From contig JABFFZ010000013.1 of the NCBI GenBank assembly GCA_013112725.1, forward strand, positions 23,465 through 87,464: 64,000 nucleotides of DNA. The letters run 5' to 3'. Positions 43,242 to 50,916 of this stretch are shown in pieces. Positions within the stretch are counted from its first letter, which is position 1, and each line of letters begins with the position of its first letter. The position numbers and the translations under genes were made by a program. This DNA is from Chloroflexota bacterium (lineage in GTDB: Bacteria > Chloroflexota > Anaerolineae > Promineifilales > Promineifilaceae). A model generated the notes under the pieces. The model had not been told where the DNA came from and ran no database searches. It saw only the letters and a program-made list of their open reading frames with translations.

Positions 43242-43352
43242 GCAGAACTGACTATATTATTATGGCGTCATCAGGTTAGGGTTTGTCGTGACCGTTCAAG
43301 TGGGAAACCAGCTAAAGCCATGACGGCAAACCAGTTATGGAGGAATAACAAA

Positions 43353-43457
43353 ATGTCAAAAGGACAAGAAAGAGGCAAACAGGGCAAGGTCAATAAACCC
43401 AAGTTGACCAAAAAAGAAAAAAAAGAGAAAAAAGAAAAAAAGAAAACAACCGGTTAA
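43353..43457 (+). CDS. 34-residue lysine-rich microprotein
   Basis: A 34-residue protein, MSKGQERGKQGKVNKPKLTK followed by KEKKEKKEKKKTTG, with 16 lysines and no hydrophobic residues to speak of. The ribosome site GGAGG (43339-43343) is nine bases before the ATG, better than most genes here. A TTGCGT-N16-TATATT promoter (43231-43258) and a strong terminator (43462-43506) frame it as an independent gene. Short Lys-rich basic proteins of this sort occur in many bacteria and may bind nucleic acid or the ribosome; the function is unknown. The longer upstream frame (from 43191) reads through the promoter and is not coding. Confidence 0.65.
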   Translation: MSKGQERGKQGKVNKPKLTKKEKKEKKEKKKTTG

Positions 43458-43461
43458 CAGA

Positions 43462-43506
43462 AATAGGGCTGGCGCCTCATACCTGCTATGAGTCACCAGC
43501 CCTATT
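43462..43506 (+). terminator. Terminator after the microprotein gene
   Basis: Arms AATAGGGCTGG (43462-43472) and CCAGCCCTATT (43496-43506) with an inner CTCAT/ATGAG stem. The following hinT gene starts only 15 bases on, so the stem may also sit in the hinT leader. Confidence 0.7.
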
Positions 43507-43520
43507 ATCAGGATAAAACA

Positions 43521-43865
43521 ATGGCATCCATTTTTAGCAAAATTATCGCCGGGGAAATTCCGGGGGATATTGTTTACCAGGATGAACTGGTGACGGCGTT
43601 TCGGGATATTAATCCACAGGCGCCCACGCACATTTTAATTGTGCCCAATAAGGAAATTCCAACCGTCAATGAGGTCACAAATACAGATGAAGCCGCTATG
43701 GGGCGCATGATTTTGGCGGCCAAAAAAATTGCGGAGCAAGAAGGGATTGCCGAAAATGGCTACCGGTTGATTGTGAACTGCGGCAATCATGGGCACCAGG
43801 AAGTGTTTCATTTGCACATGCACCTGGTGGGCGGACGGCCGTTAGGCCCCATGCTGTACCGGTAA
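43521..43865 (+). CDS. hinT: HIT-family nucleotide-binding protein
   Basis: A 114-residue histidine triad protein of the Hint branch, hydrolysing adenosine phosphoramidates and related aminoacyl-adenylates. The family start [20 protein letters not shown] and [20 protein letters not shown] are typical, and the triad is [12 protein letters not shown] near the C-terminus. AGGA lies nine bases before the ATG at 43521; the ORF upstream of that ATG crosses the terminator and was discarded. It is followed by a hairpin. Confidence 0.93.
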   Translation: MASIFSKIIAGEIPGDIVYQDELVTAFRDINPQAPTHILIVPNKEIPTVNEVTNTDEAAMGRMILAAKKIAEQEGIAENGYRLIVNCGNHGHQEVFHLHMHLVGGRPLGPMLYR

Positions 43866-43898
43866 TTGTCAATTAACAACTGGTGTCTGGTGAATTCT

Positions 43899-43933
43899 AG
43901 GGTTGTCAAATTTTTCTCAAATTTGACAACCCT
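43899..43933. terminator. 15-bp hairpin after hinT
   Basis: Perfect arms AGGGTTGTCAAATTT (43899-43913) and AAATTTGACAACCCT (43919-43933) with a 5-base loop. A second, looser pair of flanking words (CAATTAACAACTGG and CCAGTTAACAATTG) nests outside it. It lies between convergent genes. Confidence 0.8.
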
Positions 43934-43975
43934 CTCTGGTGATATAAAAAACGCCAGTGTCCAGTTAACAATTGA

Positions 43976-45838
43976 TTATTTCATCCCATCCAACACATTC
44001 GCCACCAGATCATACCGGCCAAAGGCAGGCATGAGATAGACGCCCTGCACAAACGGCCGTATCCCCTCCAATATCTCTTGCGCAATCAGCACCCCTTCCT
44101 GCTGCGGATCGGCAGCAGCGTGCATGCGCTGGCGCAATGTTTCGGGGATGACCATGCCGGGCACTTCGTTATGCAGGAATTCGGCGTTACGGCCGTTATA
44201 CAACGGATATAACCCGGCCACAATGGGAATGGGCAGCGCGCCATACAGCCTGGCATATACCGCCACAAATTCTTTCGCCGCTGCCGGATCAAACACCGGC
44301 TGCGTCAGGGCAAAATCAGCCCCATGTTGAATTTTCTTGTGCAGCAGTTTGGCTTCCTTCTCCGGGTCTGGCGGCGTCAGCGATAGCGCGCAGCCCACCA
44401 CAAAGCTGGTAGGTTCATTTATCGCAGCCCCTGAATGTTGTAGGCCGGTATTAAATTGCTGTTTAATCAGTTGAATCAGGCCGGTGGGCACAATGTCATA
44501 GCTGTCCATCGCCTCCGGGTAATCGCCAATGCGGGTGGGGTCGCCCATGGTCACAAACAGGTTACGAATGCCCAGGGCATGCGCCGCCAGCAAATCCCCC
44601 TGAATGCGCAGCAGGTTACGGCCGCGCGTGGGAAAATGCAGCACGGTATCCAGCCCAATCTCTTTTTGCACCAGGTAAGCGGCCGCCCAGGCGCTCATGC
44701 GCATTTGCGCCACCGGCGTATCGGCAATGTTGAGCAGGTTAGCGCCCGCTTCTTGCAGCATCCGGGCGCTTTGCAGCAGGCGGTGGGTGGCCACGCCGCG
44801 CGGCGGGCGCATTTCTACGGTAACCACAAAAGTCTGGTTTTTGAGGTATTGGGCTAATTGCGTGGGGGTATGGCTCACGGCCGTGATCATTTTATCCCGC
44901 GCCACCACTTCAATGACCGGCAGGTGAATCTCCACCGGGCGCGGCCCATCCAGGGCGCGGCGCATGGCACTAATGTGCGCTTCGGTAGTACCGCAGCAAC
45001 CGCCCACCAGGCTGGCCCCCGCCGCCGTCAGTTTCAGCGCATAATCGCCAAAATAATCAGGCGTCGCCGGGTAAAGCACCCGCCCGCCGGCTGTTATTTC
45101 CGGCCAACCGGCATTGGGCATGGCTGCTATCAGGCGCTCTGGCGCTATCTGGTGCATGATCATCACCAGGCGCAGCACCTGCGCCGGGCCGCCGCTGCAA
45201 TTGACGCCCATCACATCTATGTCCAGTTCGGCCAACTGCCGGGCGACCACATCAGCCGTGTAACCCAGCAGGGTGCGATCATCGCGGGTGAAGGTGAGGG
45301 TAGCCACAATGGGCACATCGGGGGCAATGGCGCGAGCGGCGGCTACGGCCGTTTCCACCTCATACATGTCCGACATGGTTTCCAGCACCAGCAGGTCTAC
45401 GCCACGTGGTGCATTGATTAACGCCTCGATTTGTTCATGGAAGGCGGCCTGGGCTTCTGTTTTGGTCACACGCCCCAAAGGAGCTAACCGCGCCCCCAAC
45501 GGCCCTACCGAACCGGCCAACAGCACCGGTTTGAAGCTGCTTTCAATGGTGCGGTGGGCAATGTCTACGGCCGTGCGGTTGATTTGGGCTACCTGCTCTT
45601 GCAGGCCGTGTTCAGCCAATTTGTACCGGTTGGCGCTAAACGTATTGGTTTCAATGATGTCCGCGCCCGCTTCAATATAATGCCGGTGGATTTCGGCTAC
45701 CAGCGCCGGCTGCTGCAAATTGACATTTTCAAAGCTGTGGTCAGCCGACACCCCCCGGCTGTGCAGGTAAGTCCCCATCGCGCCGTCCAGAAGGTACGGC
45801 CGTGCCCCCAATAACTGGCGAAATTGTTCTCGATTCAT
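43976..45838 (-). CDS. Bifunctional homocysteine S-methyltransferase / methylenetetrahydrofolate reductase
   Basis: A 620-residue two-domain enzyme of methionine and folate metabolism. Residues 1-300 form the zinc-dependent homocysteine methyltransferase: LLDGAMGTYLHSRGVSADHS, the motif GADIIETNTFSAN, and the zinc cysteines C214 (GVNCSGGP) and C281/C282 (GGCCGTT). Residues 330-620 are a MetF-type reductase TIM barrel (VTVEMRPPRGVATHRLLQSA, IRNLFVTMGDPTRIGDYPEA, QPVFDPAAAKEFVAVY). It resembles the YitJ fusion of Bacillus. I start at MNREQF (45838), just after GGAGG; the upstream frame is repeat-derived. Confidence 0.93.
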   Translation of the reverse strand: MNREQFRQLLGARPYLLDGAMGTYLHSRGVSADHSFENVNLQQPALVAEIHRHYIEAGADIIETNTFSANRYKLAEHGLQEQVAQINRTAVDIAHRTIESSFKPVLLAGSVGPLGARLAPLGRVTKTEAQAAFHEQIEALINAPRGVDLLVLETMSDMYEVETAVAAARAIAPDVPIVATLTFTRDDRTLLGYTADVVARQLAELDIDVMGVNCSGGPAQVLRLVMIMHQIAPERLIAAMPNAGWPEITAGGRVLYPATPDYFGDYALKLTAAGASLVGGCCGTTEAHISAMRRALDGPRPVEIHLPVIEVVARDKMITAVSHTPTQLAQYLKNQTFVVTVEMRPPRGVATHRLLQSARMLQEAGANLLNIADTPVAQMRMSAWAAAYLVQKEIGLDTVLHFPTRGRNLLRIQGDLLAAHALGIRNLFVTMGDPTRIGDYPEAMDSYDIVPTGLIQLIKQQFNTGLQHSGAAINEPTSFVVGCALSLTPPDPEKEAKLLHKKIQHGADFALTQPVFDPAAAKEFVAVYARLYGALPIPIVAGLYPLYNGRNAEFLHNEVPGMVIPETLRQRMHAAADPQQEGVLIAQEILEGIRPFVQGVYLMPAFGRYDLVANVLDGMK

Positions 45839-45847
45839 GCGCCTCCA

Positions 45848-45902
45848 AATAAGTAGTTGCTTGCTGGAGGCTGGTTGCGAACACCAGCCACCAGCCACTA
45901 AT
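45848..45902. repeat. GTGGCTGGTGTTCGC-type repeat (family E)
   Basis: Words AGTAGTTGCTTGCTGGAGGC and TGGTTGCGAACACCAGCCAC, then CAGCCACTAATTACTACTC. The TAG stop of the LCP gene (45898-45900, minus) lies in the word TTAGTGGCTGG. Related words are at 47210-47242 and 3489-3525. Confidence 0.75.
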
Positions 45903-46983
45903 TACTACTCTGCCCGGTATTAAAAAAGAGGCGGTTAATCAGTGGGGCGGCGGCCTGGTTATTCAGCACCAACACAGACGCGCCGGCCGGGGTGCGGTAG
46001 CTGGATACATAGTCAAACCCCAACACCTCGTTCTGGATATTTTCCGTGGAAACTTCGCTTAACAGGCGCGCCAGTTTAATCAGCTGATCCAGGCTCAAAT
46101 CGGTCATAATCCCACGTTCTAATTGCTGGTACAAGACGGGGGCGCGTTTGATCAACTCCCCCACCCCCAGCGACAACGCCTTGCTGCGCAGCGCCAGAAT
46201 GACCTGCTGCTGCCGTTGGGCACGGTGAATATCGCTATCACCATGCCGGGTGCGGGCATATTTCAACGCCAATTCCCCATCCATATGGTGCAAACCCGCC
46301 GGAATATAAAGGGGATCATAGCCATAGTTCATATCGGGGTATTCAGGGTCGTTAATGGTGTAGGGCACATTCAAATCTATGCCACCTAACGCATTCACCC
46401 CGTTAACAACGGCGCTAAAATCCACTAAAGCGTAATGGTGAATGGGTACACCCAAGTTATATTCCACAGTCTGCATTGCCAGAGCCGCCCCGCCAATCGG
46501 GTTATTCCCCTGAGCGCCATATACAAAGGCGGTATTGATGCGGTCTTGCCCCAAACCGGGAATTGCCACATAGAGATCACGCGGCACCGACAGAATGGAT
46601 ACGGCTTCCGTATCCGGATCAATAGAAATAATCATCATCGTATCGGTACGGGAGATGAACGCCTCACCGGGCCGGCGGTCAATGCCCATCAGCAGGATGT
46701 TGACCCGGTCTGAACCCTGCCAGGGTTCGTTGGTGGGGATGAGCGTGGGTGTGGGTTGGCCGATGGGCATGGTAGGGACGACGGGCGGCGCGGCCTGATC
46801 GTAGTTCAGATTGACAGAAGCAATTTGTACGCCGCTGTTATCTAGCGGGTTCACGGGCCGCTGCATAATGACTTGCACAGTGAGAAAGGCAAAGATGAGA
46901 ACGGCTATGCCGGAAAAGACAAAGGCGACGCTGAGGGCGAAGGCCAGCCAGCCGGGTAATAGACTTTGGTTTGATCGAAACAT
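45898..46983 (-). CDS. LytR-CpsA-Psr (LCP) family cell-wall glycopolymer ligase
   Basis: Membrane-anchored phosphotransferase that attaches polyprenyl-linked glycopolymers to the cell wall. The 361 residues start with a short cytoplasmic tail, one helix (LPGWLAFALSVAFVFSGIAV, about 9-40) and a Pro-rich linker, then the LCP domain: VNILLMGIDRRPGEAFISRT, DTMMIISIDPDTEAVSILSV, PRDLYVAIPGLGQDRINTAF, and LALKYARTRHGDSDIHRAQR with the catalytic arginines. This fits a cell with wall polymers made by the glycosyltransferases in the window. It ends in a repeat that supplies the stop. Confidence 0.92.
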   Translation of the reverse strand: MFRSNQSLLPGWLAFALSVAFVFSGIAVLIFAFLTVQVIMQRPVNPLDNSGVQIASVNLNYDQAAPPVVPTMPIGQPTPTLIPTNEPWQGSDRVNILLMGIDRRPGEAFISRTDTMMIISIDPDTEAVSILSVPRDLYVAIPGLGQDRINTAFVYGAQGNNPIGGAALAMQTVEYNLGVPIHHYALVDFSAVVNGVNALGGIDLNVPYTINDPEYPDMNYGYDPLYIPAGLHHMDGELALKYARTRHGDSDIHRAQRQQQVILALRSKALSLGVGELIKRAPVLYQQLERGIMTDLSLDQLIKLARLLSEVSTENIQNEVLGFDYVSSYRTPAGASVLVLNNQAAAPLINRLFFNTGQSSN

Positions 46984-46987
46984 ATAG

Positions 46988-47075
46988 TTCCTCGGTAATC
47001 GGTTATCGGTTATCGGTTATCGGTAACCGGTGATGCGTGATGCGTGAGACTTATCACGTGACACTTCATACGCAA
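46988..47075. repeat. CGGTTATCGGTAATCGG-type repeat (family A)
   Basis: Words TCGGTAATCGGTTATCGG and TTATCGGTTATCGGTAACCG, then GTGATGCGTGATGCGTGAG and inverted ATCACGTGAC, just upstream of the LCP start. It may contain the LCP promoter region. Confidence 0.7.
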
Positions 47076-47209
47076 GACATGATTATATCTTTTATCTGAC
47101 GGCCGTCAGGGTGAACAGGCAGTGATTTCCCTACTATCAGGCATCATTTTAACCATTGCTCATCATTGGGGTGGTTGGCAGGTTTGCCGATGTAAAGATA
47201 ATTGTGGTG

Positions 47210-47242
47210 GCTAGTGGCTGGTTCCAGCCACCAGCCACTAGC
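47210..47242. repeat. GTGGCTAGTGGCTGG palindrome (family E)
   Basis: Arms GCTAGTGGCTGG (47210-47221) and CCAGCCACTAGC (47231-47242) upstream of the serine hydrolase gene. The ribosome site AAAGGAG follows it. Confidence 0.75.
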
Positions 47243-47259
47243 ACAAAGGAGCAATAAAA

Positions 47260-48102
47260 ATGGAATGGTTAGCCGAACTATGCGCCGGGTTTGACGGCCG
47301 TGTGGGGGTGTCCGCCCTCAATTTACAAACCAACGAACAGTTTTTGTATCATGCGGAAGAGATGTTCCCCACTGCCAGCGCCATCAAGCTGGCGGTGTTG
47401 GCGGCGTTGATGCAGCAGGTGGAAGTGGGGCAGTATACATTAGACGCACCACTTATGCTGCGCCGCGCCGACCAGATCAGCGGCAGCGGCATTTTGCAAT
47501 TTCTAACGCCGGGGCTGGTCATGCCCTTGCGTGACTGGGCCTTTTTGATGATGAACATGAGCGATAACCTGGCAACTAATGTCCTCATTGACCACGTGGG
47601 ATTAGCGTACATCCAGGAGTGGCTGGCGGCGCATGACTACCCGGATGTACAAATTCACCGCAAGATTGATTTTGGCATATTGGCGCAGGACATCACCCAG
47701 TTGGGTACGGCCACACCGTCAGGCTTAAATCGGCTGATGACGGCCGTCTTCCGCCAGGAAATCCTCTCCCCTGCCGCCTGTAACGAAATGCTGCGTATGA
47801 TGGACAGGGTGGGCAGCGAGCGGGTGGGGCGGTATCTGCCCTTTGCTTTTTATGGGGATGAGACGCCAGAGGAGGAAAAGCTGCGGTTGGCGGGCAAAAC
47901 GGGATCATTAAAGGGGTGCCGGGTGCAAACGGCCGTTGTCTGGCGCGGTACTGGGGCAAACCGGCGCGGCTTTTCTATTACCGTCATGGCCGATGGCGAC
48001 CCGGCCCCCGAATTGTGGAGCGCGGATGCGGCCGGTGTGTTGCTGATTGGCCGCATTGCCCGCGCCGTGTATGACCAGGTGTTTATGGCAAACCGGCCAT
48101 AA
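47260..48102 (+). CDS. Class A beta-lactamase-like serine hydrolase (cytoplasmic)
   Basis: A 280-residue member of the class A beta-lactamase/PBP fold. All core motifs are present: S40-x-x-K43 (TASAIK), S101-D102-N103 and K213-T214-G215 (AGKTGSLKG). The order and spacing fit active enzymes. There is no signal peptide, so it is cytoplasmic, unusual for an antibiotic-facing beta-lactamase; an esterase or peptide-processing role is equally possible. AAAGGAG precedes the ATG. The last codons are duplicated inverted immediately after the stop (48070-48115). Confidence 0.85.
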   Translation: MEWLAELCAGFDGRVGVSALNLQTNEQFLYHAEEMFPTASAIKLAVLAALMQQVEVGQYTLDAPLMLRRADQISGSGILQFLTPGLVMPLRDWAFLMMNMSDNLATNVLIDHVGLAYIQEWLAAHDYPDVQIHRKIDFGILAQDITQLGTATPSGLNRLMTAVFRQEILSPAACNEMLRMMDRVGSERVGRYLPFAFYGDETPEEEKLRLAGKTGSLKGCRVQTAVVWRGTGANRRGFSITVMADGDPAPELWSADAAGVLLIGRIARAVYDQVFMANRP

Positions 48103-48115
48103 ACACCTGGTCATA
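48070..48115. terminator. Inverted copy of the hydrolase gene end
   Basis: Left arm TATGACCAGGTGTTTATGGC (48070-48089) encodes YDQVFMA of the hydrolase. Right arm GCCATAAACACCTGGTCATA (48096-48115) is its exact 20-base reverse complement and contains the stop. The loop is AAACCG. A hairpin of this kind could act as a terminator for both the hydrolase and the convergent lipoprotein gene. Confidence 0.9.
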
Positions 48116-48116
48116 C

Positions 48117-48620
48117 TTATTCCGCAAATTCCCAGCCCATTTGTTCAGCCTGCGCCTGTTTATCGGCGTCAATGATCACCTGGTAGTGGGTGCTGGTGGG
48201 GCCGCCACAAACCGTCGCCACCGGCAGTTCAAACGTCACCGACTCATACACGGGAATGCCGGCGGCTTCCAGCGCGGCCACCGCATCTTGTTCGGTGGGG
48301 TAACGGACATCTTCACATTGCACCCCGGCGGCAATCATCATCACCGATTGCGTATCAGATGCATCCATGCCGGGGTAAGGGCTGTAAGCAGGCGCCAGTT
48401 CTGGAACCGGGTAGCCTTCGGGCAGGGTGTTGGCCGGGGCAGCCGCAGGGTAGGCATCGGCGGGCACGGCCGTTGCCGTAATGGTTGGGCGCGGTATCAC
48501 ATCTGTCTCTGGCTGATCAACAGCGGGTGGGGTCGCCGTCGGCTGCGTATTGCTGGGGCCACATGCTGCCAACAGCAGTAATATGAACAAGATAAGGGAA
48601 TATGTAACTCGTTTCACCAT
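48117..48620 (-). CDS. Lipoprotein, unknown function
   Basis: A 167-residue protein with a lipoprotein signal peptide (MVKRVTYSLILFILLLLAAC, lipobox LLAAC) and a Thr/Pro/Ala-rich linker (TATPPAVDQPETDVIPRPTI). The last 90 residues form a small domain (EGYPVPELAPAYSPYPGMDA, AALEAAGIPVYESVTFELPV, VATVCGGPTSTHYQVIIDAD). I recognise no family. I use the ATG at 48620, preceded by AATAAGGAGAAAC; the longer frame has no ribosome site. It converges on the serine hydrolase gene. Confidence 0.7.
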   Translation of the reverse strand: MVKRVTYSLILFILLLLAACGPSNTQPTATPPAVDQPETDVIPRPTITATAVPADAYPAAAPANTLPEGYPVPELAPAYSPYPGMDASDTQSVMMIAAGVQCEDVRYPTEQDAVAALEAAGIPVYESVTFELPVATVCGGPTSTHYQVIIDADKQAQAEQMGWEFAE

Positions 48621-48758
48621 GTTTCTCCTTATTAAGGTTTTTGCGAACAGGCCAGGATTGTAGCAAAATACATTTGGGACGCGAGAGTTGCCACCCGGCG
48701 TTTGGTGAATGCTCATACGTTATAACGCCACCTCTGCGCCCTGCTGGTAGATAATAAA

Positions 48759-48790
48759 GAAGTTCAACCTTTGCGAAAAGTTCAACTTCT
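48759..48790. repeat. AGAAGTTCAAC...GTTCAACTTCT inverted repeat
   Basis: Word AGAAGTTCAACCTTTGCG followed by AAAAGTTCAACTTCT, an inverted pair just upstream of the DsbA-cyclophilin gene. The word AGAAGTTCAACTTTTCCC also occurs at about 8030 inside the first codons of the other prolyl isomerase gene. Confidence 0.65.
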
Positions 48791-48809
48791 AAAAGGCAAG
48801 GAGTTTAGA

Positions 48810-50078
48810 ATGAAAAAATTGTTTGTGTTGTTGCTCATGGGCCTATTGGTTGCCTGTGGGCAAAGTGTACGTGAACGGGAAGCGGAAATGGCCGGTGTGC
48901 TGGCAACGGCCGTTGTCTCTACCGCCCCCGCCACCGCGCCAGAAACCAACGCAGCCGCCAACCCCGAACCGGCTGACGAAAGCGCCGGTTCCTCCATAGC
49001 CGGTACCATCGCCGAAGCCGCCCAGGTGCGTTCTTCCGACCAGACCAAAGGCGCGGCTAACCCGCTAATCACCATCATTGAATACAGTGATTTTCAATGT
49101 CCGGCCTGCAAGGCCGTGTCACCCACCCTGGCGCGCCTGGTGGAAAGCTATCGTGAGCAAGTCCAATTGGTTTACCGGCACTTCCCCTTAAACCAGATTC
49201 ACCCCAACGCCCAGAAAGCGGCTGAAGCCGCCGAGGCCGCCGGCGCACAGGGCAAATTTTGGGAATTTCATGATGCCCTCTTTGCCGGTCAGGTTGATTG
49301 GCAGGGGTTAAATGAGTCTGCTTTCCGCAATTACCTGGTTGGTCTGGCAGCAGAGTTGGAATTAGACGCCGATCAGTTTGCCAATGACCTGGACAATGGC
49401 GTTTATGCCGCTTATGTGACGGCATCGGAACAAGAAGCACTGGGGCTAGGCATGCCCGGTACGCCCAGCATCATTCTGGACGGCCAACTGCTGCCCGGCG
49501 TGCCCAATGATTTCAGCCTGTGGGAGGGGTATGTGCAGGCGCAAATAGCAATGGCGGCATTGGCCGACCGGCAGTATGACGCCGCGCCGCCGATGACCAT
49601 TGACCCGACCAAAAGCTATATTGCCACCATTGAAATGGAAAATGGCGGCCAAATTGTGATTGAACTGCTGCCGGAATCTGCGCCAGAAACGGTGAACAAC
49701 TTTGTCTTTTTGGCGCGGGAAGGCTGGTATGATGGCGTTAGCTTCCATCGGGTGATCCCCGGCTTTATGGCGCAAACGGGCGATCCTACCGGGTTGGGCA
49801 TGGGCGACCCAGGTTACGCCATTCCCGATGAGTTTGACCCGGCGCTGTCGCATGATGGGCCGGGGGTGGTTTCGATGGCGAACTCTGGGCCAAATACCGG
49901 CGGCAGCCAGTTTTTCATCACTTACGCCCCGGCCACGCATCTGGACGGCCGTCACACCATCTTTGGCCGCGTCATTGAGGGCATGGACGTGGTGAACGCC
50001 ATCACCCCCCGCGACCCCCAAGACCCCGCCGCCCCCGATGGCGACCGGATGGTGACAATTACGATTGAAGAAAAATAA
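48810..50078 (+). CDS. Lipoprotein fusion of DsbA-like thiol oxidoreductase and cyclophilin
   Basis: A 422-residue extracytoplasmic folding factor. The signal peptide ends in the lipobox LLVAC (C16). After an Ala/Pro linker, residues about 82-245 form a DsbA-like thioredoxin domain with the active site CPAC (97-100) and a TPSI cis-Pro loop (MPGTPSI, about 216). From about 255 to the end is a cyclophilin domain (GGQIVIELLPESAPETVNNF, REGWYDGVSFHRVIPGFMAQ, SGPNTGGSQFFITYAPATHL, GRHTIFGRVIEGMDVVNAI). Disulfide formation and proline isomerisation are thus combined in one anchored protein. I start at MKKLF (48810) after AAGGAG. It complements the parvulin lipoprotein at 7050-8084. Confidence 0.92.
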   Translation: MKKLFVLLLMGLLVACGQSVREREAEMAGVLATAVVSTAPATAPETNAAANPEPADESAGSSIAGTIAEAAQVRSSDQTKGAANPLITIIEYSDFQCPACKAVSPTLARLVESYREQVQLVYRHFPLNQIHPNAQKAAEAAEAAGAQGKFWEFHDALFAGQVDWQGLNESAFRNYLVGLAAELELDADQFANDLDNGVYAAYVTASEQEALGLGMPGTPSIILDGQLLPGVPNDFSLWEGYVQAQIAMAALADRQYDAAPPMTIDPTKSYIATIEMENGGQIVIELLPESAPETVNNFVFLAREGWYDGVSFHRVIPGFMAQTGDPTGLGMGDPGYAIPDEFDPALSHDGPGVVSMANSGPNTGGSQFFITYAPATHLDGRHTIFGRVIEGMDVVNAITPRDPQDPAAPDGDRMVTITIEEK

Positions 50079-50084
50079 GGGAAG

Positions 50085-50138
50085 AGGTAATTGAGTAAAT
50101 GGGTAGCAAATTACCCATTTACTCAATTACCCAATTAA
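50085..50138. repeat. GTAATTGAGTAAATGGG-type hairpin (family B)
   Basis: Words GGTAATTGAGTAAATGGGTA, a loop of four bases, then ATTACCCATTTACTCAATTA inverted, followed by CCCAATTAATC. It lies between the fusion gene and the next lipoprotein gene. The longer frame of that gene would start inside it, so I use a later ATG. Confidence 0.8.
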
Positions 50139-50143
50139 TCGCC

Positions 50144-50863
50144 ATGTGCAGACCACCCCAAACGATAGCCGTTTTCATTCTGTTGCTGCTGCTGGCGGCG
50201 TGCGGTTTGCCGGGCCGGTCTGGGTCAGAGGCGACGGCGACGCCAGCGGGTAATTTTCTCACGTACTCTATAATTCCCCCGGCTTATACCATTTCCATGA
50301 GCCCCGGTGAGCGCGTGCCCGGCGCGCCAATGGAATACCTGGGACAGGAAGGTGATACCTACCGGGTACGAATTGGTGGGCAAGAAGCGTTAAAACGGGT
50401 GGGGGACTCTTTTGCCTGGTCGGGCGTGATTGCGCCCGGCGTGCATGGCGAATATAACCTGCGGCTGACCTCGGCGTTGTTGGGGCCGCTGCCGGTGACG
50501 GGCGGCGTCAAGTTGACGATTTTGGACTGGCAGCCGGTGGCAACGGCCGTGCTGCCCGAACTGCCCAATTCCCTCCACTTTAGCAACATCCTGCAAGACC
50601 ATAACCTGGCGGTGGGCGACACCATGCCTGCTTCCACCTTGCGCTACGAAGGGCTGGTCACCGAAGGCAACCGGCGCCTGGCCCGCTTTTCCGGCCTCAC
50701 CGGTCTTACCGACTACGCCCAGGGCGATTCCGTCACCTGGATGGGCCAACTGCGCAGCAACGTGTACGTGCGCTACAATCTACGAGTTATTAGTTTTGAT
50801 GAAGATAATGTGTTGTTAGGCGGTACGGCCGAATTATGGCTTACCGAGCCAACATATCCTTAA
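50144..50863 (+). CDS. Lipoprotein with repeated beta domain, unknown function
   Basis: A 239-residue protein starting at MCRPPQTIAVFILLLLLAAC (lipobox LLAAC). The mature part contains two similar segments of about 90 residues (ISMSPGERVPGAPMEYLGQE and LAVGDTMPASTLRYEGLVTE; VGDSFAWSGVIAPGVHGEYN and QGDSVTWMGQLRSNVYVRYN), so it is an internal duplication of a small beta-rich domain. No catalytic motif is seen. It probably sits on the outer face of the membrane. A terminator follows. Confidence 0.8.
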   Translation: MCRPPQTIAVFILLLLLAACGLPGRSGSEATATPAGNFLTYSIIPPAYTISMSPGERVPGAPMEYLGQEGDTYRVRIGGQEALKRVGDSFAWSGVIAPGVHGEYNLRLTSALLGPLPVTGGVKLTILDWQPVATAVLPELPNSLHFSNILQDHNLAVGDTMPASTLRYEGLVTEGNRRLARFSGLTGLTDYAQGDSVTWMGQLRSNVYVRYNLRVISFDEDNVLLGGTAELWLTEPTYP

Positions 50864-50876
50864 GGAATTGTCCAGG

Positions 50877-50908
50877 CCCTAAGGGTTTTTGAAACCCTTA
50901 GGGTCTTT
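50877..50908. terminator. Terminator CCCTAAGGGTTT / AAACCCTTAGGG
   Basis: Perfect 12-base arms (50877-50888 and 50892-50903) around a tiny loop, followed by a T run, directly after the lipoprotein gene. Confidence 0.9.
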
Positions 50909-50916
50909 TTCCACCC

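Noticed and set aside
43191..43352. Longer frame upstream of the lysine-rich microprotein.
   Set aside because: It overlaps the promoters of both neighbouring genes and lacks a ribosome site.
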